A stretch of 64,000 nucleotides of DNA from Leuctra nigra (lineage: Eukaryota > Arthropoda > Insecta > Plecoptera > Leuctridae). The notes beneath the pieces are model-generated. The model was not told where the DNA came from. It did no database searches and saw only the letters and a list, made by a program, of their open reading frames with translations. A program made the translations under genes and the position numbers. Below, piece by piece: positions 46,858 to 57,971 of this stretch; within the stretch, counting starts at the first letter, position 1, and every line of letters begins with the position of its first letter. The DNA is taken from the NCBI GenBank assembly GCA_934045905.1, contig OW203771.1:19290069-19354068 (forward strand), given 5' to 3'.

Positions 46858-46863
46858 TTTATA
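46858..46863 (-). promoter_or_regulatory. TATA box of the small secreted-protein gene
   Basis: Minus-strand TATAAA, 33 nt upstream of the ATG. Confidence 0.6.
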
Positions 46864-46994
46864 CTTCAGCTTTTCAGTTTCACAATAATTAGTCACTGAA
46901 TTTCCTGTTATCACATATTTGTAAAATAACAGTTTGTTAAAAAGATAAGTGAAAATGTCACGTGCTACAAAACATTGATTATGAAAGTAAATTA

Positions 46995-47487
46995 TTGAGC
47001 GAGCGAAGCGAGCGACTCCTTTTGGCTCTTTTGGCACGGACCTCTGTTTTTTTGGTTGTTTTTTTTCTGTTGGGTGAGGCTGTACAGGTCACAGTTTTTC
47101 TTCGATCGAGCTGCAATTTTGCACACATGTAGAGACAACCTTTTCTGTTTGCAGACCCCAATTTTTTTTAATCCATTCATTTGTTAAAATTGAAATAAAC
47201 ATCTCCTGAATGCTTGAAAAATGAAAATGGTCTTCGATAAATCTGATCAAATTCATATTTTGACTATACAGGTCAGAGTTTTTCTTCGATCTAGCTGAAA
47301 TTTTGCACACATGTAGAGACAACCTTTTCTGTTCGCAGACCTTAATTTATTTTGAAATCCATTCATTGGTTAAAATTTAAATAAACATCTCCTGACAGGT
47401 TGTAAAAAGAAAAGGTCTTCGACAATTGTGATCAAACTCATATTTTGCATGGTCAGTCAAACCAACATTGTCTCTTATTTTACAATT
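46995..47487 (+). mobile_element. Helitron-like element, 3'-truncated
   Basis: Begins ttgagcgagcgaagcgagcg and carries the family-H body as far as attgtctcttattttacaat. It then meets a short reversed piece of the same family that is interrupted by the large DNA transposon. Confidence 0.6.
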
Positions 47488-48285
47488 TGTGATTCAATCA
47501 ATTGGCACTGTAGACTGGGCAAGAAACTAAAAAATAATAACTTTTTGGCCCGACGTGTTAAAAGCTGCCAACAAAGTGAATATTATAGATTTTTACATGC
47601 TGAATCCGAAAAACATTGTTGGCAGTCTCCATTTTTACTATTTCACCCTTAAATCTCATTAAGGGTTGATTTCGGTAGCCCAAAAGAAATATAATCACAG
47701 AATCCACAATATGTACTCTAGAGAGAAGTAAAAAAAACAGAAATATTCAGCAAAGAGTAAGACTAATTAATGAAATGGCTACTTCAAAAATGCGACTTAA
47801 TTTATTACTGAGGTCGAAATCAGGGTGCACCAATAAACAAGCGGCAGAAAAAATGATTGCATCCATTTGTGCAAGGCCGTATATTGAAAACTACTGAACG
47901 TAAAGTAAAAAATAAAAATGCATGTGTAACCTCAATACTTGTTGAATGCAATGAAGTTTTCATACAGAGAATTGTGCGAATATTTTGATCCCAATAAATT
48001 CGGAAAGACAAGTGAACGGATCTCTCAGCCAGCGCCTAGCGTGTCGCCTGCGAGTAACGCGCTCCGCTGATTGGTCGGCTGCCTGAAGGTCACAATCACG
48101 CTAGAGAATTATTCAGTGGCGGGTTGGCAATTCATTTACCAGGAAACAAAGTTAATTCTTATTAATTGGGATATTTACTTTAAAAAGTCCGTACCTCCGT
48201 AAAGAGGTCCGTAAACAATTAGTTACATTCTAGATATATTATTAATTTAAAAAATATACCCACAGGTAAATCTTATTTTACAAAG

Positions 48286-48454
48286 GAACCATATTGATTC
48301 AATCAATACTTTTCTGCTACACACTACATACTATCATCTCCATCTTGATCTAATACATTGGCACATGATCAGTGAAATTCGTCTTTGATTTGCGGTAACT
48401 ATAAATCACAATGCTGGACAAATGATTGCAAAATATTACCCTCGATATTACCTA
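48286..48454. repeat. First copy of a 171-bp degenerate tandem repeat, split by the LINE
   Basis: The segment aggaaccatattg...cacactacatactatc...caaaatatta recurs at about 53,268-53,430 and, more diverged, at 53,440-53,520. The LINE insertion separated copy 1 from copies 2 and 3. Confidence 0.7.
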
Positions 48455-48764
48455 TTTTTTTTTTTTTTTATTAGTCACACAGATACACACAGTACATTAT
48501 TACAAAAAATACATCAAACAAAATCCTGCAAAGCCATGCAGGCTTATCTGCAGGTGTATATCATAAAAGAAAAATTAACAATACAAATAATGCGGTGTGA
48601 CAACACAAGAAAAATACAAGATCAAAAAAAAAACTCCCACAACAATAATAAGCACCAATGCCGTAGTGAAACAACAAAATAAATCTAGACTCTATTATTA
48701 TACAATGAATTATTACCAACGAGCAATCTGTCACAGCTTTTATAGAAGATCAGCAAAAATAAAA

Positions 48765-50750
48765 TTAACAATTGAAAAGAAACCAATTTTTTAACTCGCG
48801 TTTAATTTCAGCATATTTTTCTAAATTCTTTAAGTTATCAGGGATTAAATTTAAAATATTCGGAATGTTAACAGCTAACTGCCTCTTACCATATTTGTTG
48901 GTATAGTTGGGGACTGTGTAAGTTATATGAGTTTGAGCTCTAGTATTTTTTGAGTGTACAAATAAATTCCTAAATTCAGGACAATAATAATGTTTTAAAA
49001 TCAATCTGTACTTGAAAAGCTGTAAAAAAGGTAACAGATTAGCAAACTTATATAATTGATCAATTGAAGCCTCGTGCAATTTAATATGGGGTGGAGCAAT
49101 TGTTCTTATCATCTTATTTTGAAGGGATTCTATACGTTTAACATGGCCAGCAGTAGCATTTCCCCACGCCAAGATTCCATACAGTAATAAAGATTCAGCA
49201 AGAGCACAATACACAGATCTGATAATTTCAAATGGTAATATAAATTTAAGTTTGTATAAATGAAAAGAGCATATTCGCAATCGATTACAGAGAATGTCAA
49301 TGTGTGGCTTCCAGCTGAAATGGCGGTCAAGTAACACACCTAAGTAAACATAAGTGCTCACAATGTCAATTTCATCCTCACATTGACAACATCTTGATCC
49401 GCAACTCATTAAATGTAGACAAGAAGATGTATGGAATTTAACCTGTACAGGAGAATCAATACTAGAGTTGAAAGGTGAACACAAGTGCATTATTTTTGTT
49501 TTACTTGAATTAATGATTAAATCGTGATCATGACTCCATTGCAATACCCGCGTAAAGTCCTCCTGTAGATATTGATTAGCAATTGACAAATTTTTATGAA
49601 CAGATAACAATACAGTGTCATCCGCATACATATAAATCTTACACTTTGAGATTACACTGAACAAAGAATTCACATACAATAAGTACAAAATGGGACCTAA
49701 AATTGAACCTTGGGGAACACCGGTCGAAATACTTTTAATATCACTAGAAAAGTTATCAATCCTAACAAAAAACTTTCCACCCTCTAAGTAATTAATGAAC
49801 CAAGACAATAATTGCCCTCTAATTCCAGCACTTTCAATAGCGAGAACCAATTTTCCATGATTTAAGGTGTCAAAAGCCTTAGCATAATCTATAAATAAAG
49901 CTAAAACATTCATATTATTATCTAGCTTAGAGTTAACTAAATCAGAAAAGGACAACAGAAGATCCGATGTGCTCTTCCCCTTTTGAAATCCATATTGCAT
50001 GTTATTAATTATTTTATGATCCTCTAAATATTTAGTCAAATTTATAGCAACACATCGCTCCATTATTTTCTCAACAGCCGGCAACAACGAAATAGGTCTA
50101 TAATTTACATATTGCATGTGACTGCCTTTCTTGTAAATCGGCTTAACTACAGAAACTTTTAAATTTTTAGGGACTAAACCAGTTTTAATGCTAACATTAA
50201 CTAAATGTGCTAAAGTTGGACTAATTTCATCTACAATATTTTTCAAATCAGACACTCTTATTCCCTCAAATCCTGGCTTCTTGTTACTATCAGATTTATT
50301 TATAATATCCTTAATATCAGCTCCCGTGATAGTTGGCATACGCATTGATCGATTAGCAGATGAAAGAGAGCAGTTAGATAACGTGCAAATATCACAACTA
50401 TGCAATATTTTAGTCACTTCCGTAATGAACGTGTCCGCAAATTCATTAACTATTGTATTATTATTATATGTTTTACCAAGATATCTTCTAATCACTTCAT
50501 CGACCGAAAGCTTCCGCGGCTTAGATAATATATCACTAATTACTTTCCATGTACCCTTTGCGTCCCTACTCGTTTCTACCAACTGTTGTTTATAATAGAG
50601 CTCCCTACTGCGAATTATTTCCTTGTTTACTAGATTCCTAAATTTTCTGTACTCTGCTCTATACATCGTTTTAAGAAGGTTGGAACAATTTTTCCATCGT
50701 CGAAATAGCTTATCCCGCTCCTTCATCATTTGTATCAATTCATTTGACAT
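48765..50750 (-). CDS. LINE ORF2, reverse transcriptase part
   Basis: Open for 661 codons from an internal Met. The RT domain lies at about residues 200-430, with NYRPISLLPAVEKIMERC, QYGFQKGKSTSDLLL, LALFIDYAKAFDTLNHGKL, STGVPQGSILGPILYLL and the catalytic IYMYADDTVLL. The C-terminal region has GVLLDRHFSWKPHIDILCN and NKYGKRQLAVNIPNILN. It reverse-transcribes element RNA at the nicked target. It is the second half of ORF2, separated from the endonuclease by the SINE at 50,795-51,081. No internal stop or frameshift. Confidence 0.92.
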   Translation of the reverse strand: MSNELIQMMKERDKLFRRWKNCSNLLKTMYRAEYRKFRNLVNKEIIRSRELYYKQQLVETSRDAKGTWKVISDILSKPRKLSVDEVIRRYLGKTYNNNTIVNEFADTFITEVTKILHSCDICTLSNCSLSSANRSMRMPTITGADIKDIINKSDSNKKPGFEGIRVSDLKNIVDEISPTLAHLVNVSIKTGLVPKNLKVSVVKPIYKKGSHMQYVNYRPISLLPAVEKIMERCVAINLTKYLEDHKIINNMQYGFQKGKSTSDLLLSFSDLVNSKLDNNMNVLALFIDYAKAFDTLNHGKLVLAIESAGIRGQLLSWFINYLEGGKFFVRIDNFSSDIKSISTGVPQGSILGPILYLLYVNSLFSVISKCKIYMYADDTVLLSVHKNLSIANQYLQEDFTRVLQWSHDHDLIINSSKTKIMHLCSPFNSSIDSPVQVKFHTSSCLHLMSCGSRCCQCEDEIDIVSTYVYLGVLLDRHFSWKPHIDILCNRLRICSFHLYKLKFILPFEIIRSVYCALAESLLLYGILAWGNATAGHVKRIESLQNKMIRTIAPPHIKLHEASIDQLYKFANLLPFLQLFKYRLILKHYYCPEFRNLFVHSKNTRAQTHITYTVPNYTNKYGKRQLAVNIPNILNLIPDNLKNLEKYAEIKRELKNWFLFNC

Positions 50751-50794
50751 CCATTTTTTAATTGGTCTCGACTTCTTGAAGGTGTTAGAACTTT

Positions 50795-51081
50795 TTTTTT
50801 TTTTTGTCTGGGGCTTAACGTCGCACTGTTCTGCAGCGAGGCTAATGGCGACGGATGGATGATTATGATGATGATTGGGAGATGATGGTGAAGAGTAGGT
50901 AAGGATGGAAGGTGGGAAGGAGGCGGTCGTGGCCTATTAGTTGGGTACCTTCCCAGCATTTGCCTGAAGACTGAGGGAAAACCACGAAAAAACCCCAGTC
51001 AGGAAGGACGGCCGCGGGAATCGAACCCGGGCCTCCGGAATACAAGCTGAGAGCGTTAACCACTCACCCAACCTGTTCCGT
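50795..51081 (-). mobile_element. Full-length tRNA-derived SINE (family S2) with 13-bp TSD
   Basis: 287 bp on the minus strand: a tRNA-like head (GGGTGAGTGGTTAACGC A box, GGTTCGATTCC B box), a body and a poly-A tail (poly-T at 50,795-50,805). It is flanked by gtgttagaacttt at 50,782-50,794 and 51,082-51,094. It lies inside ORF2 of the LINE. SINE plus one TSD copy is 300 bp, a multiple of three, so the frames on either side match. Confidence 0.95.
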
Positions 51082-52037
51082 GTGTTAGAACTTTCAGAGC
51101 AACATGCATCATAACTAGTTTTAAAAATATCTTCTATACAATCATAAATCCCATCTTGCTCTAATATAATATTTTTCCAATTAACCTCCTTCAATATCCT
51201 AATTAATTTTTTCTCTTGAAAATATTTACTACTAGTATTGTTTAATTCCGGTTCTATTATGAGTTTATTATTGCTTATGTCTACTCCTATCATATAGTGG
51301 TCAGTTAATTTTGTCTCATAAATTACGGATTTAATTACGCTGTTATTTCCGGCAATCCGTACAAATATATGATCAATGCAAGTAGATGACAAGGTATTGT
51401 TTACAATTTCTTCACGCGTAGCCTCATTAATACAGGAAGAAAAACCATTTGACATCAGCACATCCTTATACCTATTGATCAACAAATCATCTTCCTTCAG
51501 CAAGTCCAAATTTATGTCCCCTACAATTACAATGTTATTGTTTACATTATCAAAATACTGCTCGATCTCAGACACAAATCGATCCTTGTAACAATCAGGC
51601 GGTCTATAAATGCAAAACAACAGAACAGAAAATTGGTTGTTTACACACTTAACTTCTCCAAATAATCCCTCAAAATTTGTAAACACCTTTTGCTTTTCTT
51701 CATAGTTAAACGTATTTCTAACAAAGAGGGCAATTCCGCCACCACGGCGATCTTTACGTACTTTAAAGAAAGCTGTGAATCCTTCTATATTGTAATAATC
51801 ATCGTGAACCAATTTCGATATTTCTGTAAGTACTAAAATGTCAATATTTTTAATACTCTTATTCAATAACAATAACAACTGATTCCAGTTAGCATTAATT
51901 GATCTAATGTTGCAATGCAGAATCGTCAATCCACTAGCCTCCTGGCACCACATATCAATATCAGCTGTTCGTGATTGAATTATAGTATCACTTAAATAAA
52001 AATTTTCATTGACAATTTCATCGTAATCAAACCACAT
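51082..52037 (-). CDS. LINE ORF2, endonuclease part
   Basis: N-terminal half of ORF2, from Met at 52,037. It is an apurinic-like endonuclease: LTILHCNIRSINANWNQLL (catalytic Asn), DILVLTEISK (catalytic Glu), RRGGGIALFVRNTF, NNIVIVGDINLDLL (Asp/Asn pair) and the C-terminal KLTDHYMIGVDI (SDH-like DH). This enzyme nicks the target strand. The frame runs into the SINE and ends there; on the far side the RT half continues in the same frame. ORF2 starts 9 nt after the ORF1 stop. Confidence 0.9.
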
Positions 52038-52046
52038 TCTTTACGT

Positions 52047-52991
52047 TTAAGGGTTGTTTACAACTTTGACTGGCTCTTCTTTAACTAACTTATCTAAATC
52101 GGTATGGTCACGGATTTTAATGACAGTTGGAGAATCTTCGTCTTTACGAACTAGAATATTACCTTGTTTAAACCAGACAAATTTATACATACAGTCCTTC
52201 GCAACACGTTTGGCCTGTGCTAAAAGCCCACGGTTGTAGTAGGTCAGATTTTCATTTATGTAAATACGTTGATTTAGTTTATCACCAAAAAGTTCGCTGC
52301 TATTGAGAGAAGATATTTGCCGTTTCTTATTAATGAACATATCCCTCTTCTTACGACTGAGAAGCTGGACGATGATCCTCGGAGGGCGATTCTGGTTCTT
52401 CCCCGGAAGCCGATGAGCCGCATCAATGTCACTGGCCACGAGAGGAATGTCCAACTCATTAGCCAACTTCAAAACAATCGCTTCGACAGACTCGTTATTA
52501 TATTGCACAATATTATCAAGTTCAAAGTTCTTATTTCTGCTATATTGGTCCATATAATTTACTTGTCTCTCTAGATTCATTATCACTTCATCCTGATCCT
52601 CACATTTACGTTGCAAAAACTCACAGTTACTTTTGATGTCTTTTACAGACTCTTTCACAGTTTGTATCTCAGAAACAATGTCCTCCTTAAGTTTCTTTAA
52701 TTCGTTGCTGAACGACAGCAAATTTTCGCGCACCTCCTTTTGGAAATTCAGGAAGAGGTCCTTAAAAGCAACTTCCGGAAAAGCAAATGACGTTGCACTA
52801 TTTGGGTCAGGAGTTGTTGACTTTTTACGACACAACTGACATCGCCATTCCGATTTTGAATCCTTTGACTTATTTGCATAAGTCGTTTTCTTCAATCCCG
52901 AGCACGGATAATGAAGACCTCCCTGACACCCTTCGCAAGTAATGAAATCGCCGTCGGTCGGCAATAGCTCCTCACATTTGCTACACGACAT
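52047..52991 (-). CDS. LINE ORF1, PHD finger and coiled-coil RNA-binding protein
   Basis: 314 codons from Met at 52,991. The frame is open for 74 more codons upstream, but that stretch looks like 5' UTR. At residues 1-60 a C4HC3 PHD-type finger is visible: CSKCEELL, CEGCQGG, LHYPCSG, WRCQLCRKK. It is followed by a Glu/Lys-rich coiled coil (about 85-165). The C-terminal domain has SDIDAAHRLPGKNQ and PRIIVQLLSRKKRDMFI, as in ORF1 proteins of insect CR1-like LINEs. It probably packages element RNA. It directly precedes ORF2. No frame damage. Confidence 0.85.
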   Translation of the reverse strand: MSCSKCEELLPTDGDFITCEGCQGGLHYPCSGLKKTTYANKSKDSKSEWRCQLCRKKSTTPDPNSATSFAFPEVAFKDLFLNFQKEVRENLLSFSNELKKLKEDIVSEIQTVKESVKDIKSNCEFLQRKCEDQDEVIMNLERQVNYMDQYSRNKNFELDNIVQYNNESVEAIVLKLANELDIPLVASDIDAAHRLPGKNQNRPPRIIVQLLSRKKRDMFINKKRQISSLNSSELFGDKLNQRIYINENLTYYNRGLLAQAKRVAKDCMYKFVWFKQGNILVRKDEDSPTVIKIRDHTDLDKLVKEEPVKVVNNP

Positions 52992-53267
52992 TGGCACAGA
53001 GAATAAATAGCAAAATATCAAGCAGTAAACACGATACACAGTTCCAAAACGACAACACACAGTCAGGAGCTCAGCAGAAGCACGTCCTAACACGACCGCA
53101 GCTACGATGCGAATCGTAGCAATCGATTCGCAATGATTCGCAATGCGAATCGTATGAATCTTATTCCACCTACAATTGAATAGGAACCATATTGAATAGG
53201 AAACTGTTGACATTACCTAAAAATAAACTACTACAGGATGAAATATCCCTATCAAGAATATGTTAAT

Positions 53268-53520
53268 AGGAACCATATTGTTTCAATCATTACTTTTCTT
53301 CTGTTTTACACACTACATACTATCGTCTTCATCTTGATCTAATACATTAATGCAACTTTGACTTGTGGTAACTAGACATCTAGTGCTCGACAAATGTTGC
53401 AAAATATTACCTGCATCTTATTATGTAACTATACAACTGAGAGGAACAATTGTTTCAGACAACTTTTCTATTGTACACACTACATACTATCGTCTTCCTG
53501 GCACAGGAACATTCATGACC
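53268..53520. repeat. 171-bp degenerate tandem repeat, copies 2 and 3
   Basis: cacactacatactatcgtctt occurs at the same phase near 53,315 and 53,480. See 48,286-48,454 for the first copy. Confidence 0.65.
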
Positions 53521-54484
53521 GAAACAAAGTGCAAGCATCAGTGCAATGCAATTTTGATTTACGGCGTTATTGCTCCCATTGTTGCTTGAAACGATCTTGT
53601 TTCTCTTAACTTCTCTTCGAAAATATACCAAGCACTTTAAGTGATATTTAGCCTCAAGAGCGTCATGATAGAGAATATGCATACATTTATTAAAGAATAT
53701 ATTCCAAAATAATAACATAATTATTTGTTGGTAAAACATCGCTATTTTCACACTTAAAAGGGTAAATTTTCATTCTTAATGTGAAATTGAAATCGCAGTT
53801 AACGCGGGAAAATAGTATTCCTGAAATTTCCTAACGAATGACATGTCATTTTTATCAACCAACAATGATGTTGCCATGGTTACAATAAAATATGACATCA
53901 CACGTTAGGTGTAATGTCAGCATGGATGTCAGCAATAGTGTTTTCCCGCCAAAATGTCAACGGAATTTAAATGTCATATTTATGAATAAAATGTACACTT
54001 TTGAGTTTGAAAATAGTGTGTTTTACAAGCATTTATGTTGTTAATGTGAAAAATTGAACCGAATTAAAAAACATTTGCATATATATTCCCTATTGTACCA
54101 TCTAGGTCTACTCCAATTGACCTGTGGTGTTTTGCGTCTTCCAAAATGCTCATAGAATTTGTTTCAACATTTACTAGTTTTTCATTTTTCAATTCGGTTC
54201 TCTACAAAACATGCAGTGATTTGCTGAAAATCTGGACTCTTCACTACTTCTGCGACGAGGCGATGAATGTTTGTCTTAGTTAAATCAGAGTAGCATCCTC
54301 TGTGCCAATGGGTTGTCTCCGTTGTCTCCGACAGAACATTTTTAATTTTAACAAACTGGGGAGAATATTTGATATCATGAACTGCCTCTCTAAATTGGAG
54401 ACAATCTCTAACTCTCTCTCTACCCTTTTCAGAAACATTTTGCATGTCTTCTTGGCCTGCATTGTTGCAGAATATGCATTGCAT
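53455..54484 (-). pseudogene. Degenerate Cys/His-containing gene of the DNA transposon
   Basis: Two minus-strand pieces look like one protein family. The first (54,182-54,484, 100 codons) has MQCIFCNNAGQEDMQN and THWHRGCYSDLTKTNIHRL, a C-x2-C...H-x3-C pattern. About 500 bp downstream the second has HDALEAKYHLKCLVYFRREV, another H-x3-C block. Similar spaced Cys/His blocks occur in uncharacterised arthropod proteins that I associate with transposons, but I cannot name the family. There are stops between the pieces. Given the surrounding TIRs this is probably what is left of the element's own gene. Confidence 0.4.
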
Positions 54485-55456
54485 GGTCGTCTCGAAAGTT
54501 TATTATGAAGAAAACAATACGACTATTTAGTCAAACAATTTCCTCCTTGAACCAAAATCTACTTGATAGCTTTAGAGCGGACGGTGTAATTAATTAATAA
54601 TTACATTGTTTTGACTAGGTACCTATTGAAGGCACGTGTGTTATCCGGCCTTGATTCACTGTACTTATCATCACAAATTATAATCAATACTAAATCAATA
54701 TGTTTTAGGAAGTGAATATTCACCTACACATGTCAAACTCACCATGACATTCAACAAATTATATTTTGTTCACATAATATTGGTAAAGAAGCAGAGGCAC
54801 AGCGAATCACGCTCGAGCCAGACAGGCAGATTTCCCCCCACTCTCGGAACACGCCACCTCTAGAAGCTCTGTGATTGGTTACGCGGGATCAGCTAGCACA
54901 GCGCTGAAAGTTGAGATTAAATGACTTCGCCGTCTTCTTTCAATTATAACTCAACAAATAAAATATGTACACTAGATCTGTCAACTGCATCATGGCCACA
55001 CATTATTAATGATGTTTTTGGGAAAGTTTCAAAACTAAATCTTAAACCGTTTAGTTGCAATCACGTGGTATACGTAATTGGTGCTCCGCAAAAACAAAAA
55101 AATTTGAGTTTGAAGCGGTTTGAAGGGCAATTTTTGGATTCAATTTGATACGAATTGACAATTCTGAATTAGCAGAGTTCTTCTTTAATCTTTTCTCTAC
55201 AAAACACATTTTTAAATTAATTTTAGGACAACTATCTTCCAACTTATGTACTAGGATTCAGAATTGCAGAAATCGTGTTTTGGGAGGGGGTTTGGGGGGG
55301 TTTTGGGGGGTTAAAACACAAAATTGAAAGTGCCAACAATGGTTTTCGGATGCAGCATGTTTTTCTGAGTAAGAATATCTTTGTTGGCAGCTTTTAACAC
55401 CCTGGTGCACCACTCATGAGAAGGAGACACATTTCTTAAAAACCTATCCCAGTCTA

Positions 55457-55852
55457 CTGGAAAACATTCATTTCGCATACTTCAAATCTGACAGCTATTA
55501 AATATGTCAATAAGTGCATACGTTCTTAACTGATTGGGATGAACATTTGTAAAATAAGAGACAATGTTGGTCTGACTGACCATGCAAAATATGAGTTTGA
55601 TCACATTTGTCGAAGACCATTTTCATTTTTCAGCCTATTAGGAGATATTTATCTAAATTTTAACCAATGAATGGATTTCCAAATAATTTAGGGTTTGCAA
55701 ACAGAAAAGGTTGTTTCTACATGTGTGCAAAATTTCAGCTCGACCGAAGAAAAACTCGGACCTGTATAGCCTCACCCAACAGAAAAAAAAACAAAAAAAA
55801 ACAGAGGTCCGTGCCAAAAGAGCCATATGGAGACGCTCGCTTCTCTCGCTCG
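55457..55852 (-). mobile_element. Helitron-like element, right part of the copy split by the DNA transposon
   Basis: Reversed family-H body from ctggaaaacattc to the 5' terminus (cgctcgcttctctcgctcg). Its missing left portion begins on the other side of the transposon, at 47,488-47,510. Confidence 0.6.
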
Positions 55853-55873
55853 AAAAAAGAGAGCGATAATATA

Positions 55874-56656
55874 CTAGGAAACGCTCAGTGTAACGCGTTG
55901 ATGAGCGAGCACGGGTACGTGCAAATTCTCGAACCGGAAATGCGTACACAACGCACAGAAAACATAATACATCCATATTGAATTGATTATGATATCAACT
56001 TAAAAGTATATTATGCTTTTCATCGAAACTTTAAAATAGAATCTAAGCACCTGGTTCATAAAGCAAATCAGAATCAATTCAATTGGCACTGGAAAACATT
56101 CTTAATTTCGATACTTCATAACTAACAGATATTAAAAATTTCAATACGTTCATACGTTCTTAACTGATTGGGATGAAATTTTGTAAAATAAGAGACAATA
56201 TTGGTTTTAATGATCATGCAAAATATGAGTTTGATCAGAATTATCGAAGACCGTTTTGATTTTTCAGCCTATCAGGAGATATTTAGTCAAATTTTAACCA
56301 ATGAATGGGTTTCAAAAAAAATTATGGTATGCAAACAGAGAAGGTTGGTTTTACATATTGTGTACAAAATTTCAGCTCGATCAAAGAAAAACTCTGATCT
56401 GTATGATCTGTATTAATATTAAAATATGTGTTTGATCCGATTTATCGAGGACCAGTTTCATATTTTAGCCAATGAATAAATTGCAAAAAAATTTGGGGTC
56501 TGCAAACAGAAAAGGTTGTCTCCACATGTGTGCAAAATTTCAGCTCGATCGAAGAAAAACTCTGACCTGTATACAGTCAGGTAACGAAAAAAAAGAAAAA
56601 AAAGCAGAGGTCCGTGCCAAAAGAGCCAAAAGGAGACGCTCGCTTCGCTCGCTCAA
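55874..56656 (-). mobile_element. Helitron-like element (family H), full-length reversed copy
   Basis: 783 bp, from ctaggaaacgctcag to cgcttcgctcgctcaa. The same hairpin (TGAGCG/CGCTCA region) and body as at 5,796-6,642. A fragment starting with another family-H 5' end (attgagcgagcg) follows at about 56,684. Confidence 0.65.
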
Positions 56657-57051
56657 TGAATGAAGATGTTCTCTCAGCTTACATTGAGCGAGCGTTGTTT
56701 GTGCTCAGACCTGTGTTTATTTGTTGTTTGTTTGGTTTGTTCGTTAGTCTGTTTATTTGGTTTTGCAATAGAGCTGAAATTGTGACGATTGTAAAAACCA
56801 TAGTAAAAAAGACTAAAGACTGATACTGGTTTACAGACTAAAGTACTAAATCTTCTTATTGATTTAAAATTAAAAATATTCCTATCAGGTTGCAATTTTA
56901 CATGGTTATTCAATATGTTTTCATGATTTTGAAAATTTCAGTCAAATCCTCCGACTGATTAAAATTTGAAAATATATCTGCTTATTGGTTGAAAAATTAA
57001 TATAGCCACATCATGTTCAAGTTAGCATTATCAAAACCAACAGTATACCTA

Positions 57052-57873
57052 CTAGGAAAACGCTCTGTGTAACGCGTTGATGAGCGAGCACGGATACACG
57101 CAACACCTCGAACCGAATTTATGTCTATCGAATGTTATTAAAAGCCAATAATTCTTTAATTTCGTCACATACTTCTATAAAAATCTCCAAAATCTCCAAA
57201 AATATTGGTGCCAATCCTTGCTAAGTTTTAAGTTGATCGATTAAACCTTTATGATTGAACGGTTCCTTGTTAATTTTCAAAAATCACAGGATCGCGTTCA
57301 AAAAATATACCTGGGACCACCCATATGATATGATATGTAGTGTGTGTACACAATATCAGATCAATCTGTTGAACGGTCATTATTAGTTTCATATCGTTTA
57401 AAACTTTCTGCTCTAACTACCTTGCCTTGAACTGTAGATTCGAAGTCGCCGTGAATTTGACAGCCAACACGCAAAATGTCCCTAAAATGACAAAAACTTT
57501 TGAAAATAACGACAGATTAGAGTGAAAATTGGCAAAAATACTTTAAATGTTGGTACCAATGACCATGCGAAGTTTTTAGTTGGTCGGTCAATCGGTTCCA
57601 GTTTAAATTTAAAAAATAACAGGAAAAATGGTTTCAAATTTGAACCAATTGGAGGATTTGGCTGAATTTTTTTTGATTGGGTACAATGTTGGTTGCAATG
57701 ACTTTTTTAAATTTAAAATTGATCGAACCAACCAATCGAAAGATAATTTTTATAAAATTTGAACCAATCACAGGATCCCGTTTAGAAAAGATCCTAGGGA
57801 TCGCATAGATTACGTTAGTATGTGTACACAATTTCAGATCGATTGGTTGTGCGGTTTGACCTGGGCAGTGCAG

Positions 57874-57917
<44 letters not shown>

Positions 57918-57971
57918 ACACAGAGAAAGTGCCATAAGAGTACCGTGGTGACGCTCGCTACGCTCGCTCAA
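57052..57971 (-). mobile_element. Helitron-like element, subfamily with internal A tract
   Basis: 920 bp, from ctaggaaaacgctctgtg to ctacgctcgctcaa. It shares both termini with family H but has a different body (gttgatcggt-type and aaccaatcacaggatc repeats), the same as in the truncated copy at 46,071. A 41-nt A run lies at 57,876-57,916. Confidence 0.6.

Larger units (their letters stand above)
48455..53208 (-). mobile_element. Nearly full-length LINE (ORF1 and ORF2) with a SINE inside
   Basis: Minus-strand element with a 5' UTR, ORF1 (PHD finger), ORF2 (endonuclease and RT), a 3' UTR and a poly-A tail (poly-T at 48,455-48,469). It is flanked by gatattaccta / gacattaccta (11 bp, one mismatch) at 48,444-48,454 and 53,209-53,219. 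Length is about 4.45 kb once the 300-bp SINE duplication is subtracted. It belongs to the CR1/L2-like LINEs. Confidence 0.85.
47511..55456. mobile_element. TIR DNA transposon (7.9 kb including nested LINE), 3-bp TSD
   Basis: The ends read TAGACTGGG on both strands, with a second inverted block of about 65-70 bp (gtgttaaaagctgccaacaa ... attgttggca) at 47,555-47,625 and 55,330-55,402. It is flanked by ctg at 47,508-47,510 and 55,457-55,459. The host is a reversed family-H element whose sequence (caattggca-ctg-gaaaacattc) is continuous across the gap. Without the LINE the element is about 3.2 kb. It holds a degenerate Cys/His gene (53,455-54,484), a 171-bp degenerate tandem repeat and a GC-rich CCAAT-like patch near 48,000-48,110 and 54,790-54,900. 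The superfamily is not assigned. Confidence 0.65.

Noticed and set aside
55255..55315. G-rich stretch as a possible G-quadruplex or telomere-like repeat
   Set aside because: Irregular G runs in one short patch of a degraded transposon. No repeat unit and no context supporting a function.
57876..57916. 41-nt A run as a retrotransposon poly-A tail
   Set aside because: It lies inside the body of a Helitron-like copy, with family-H sequence on both sides, so it is an expanded internal A tract.
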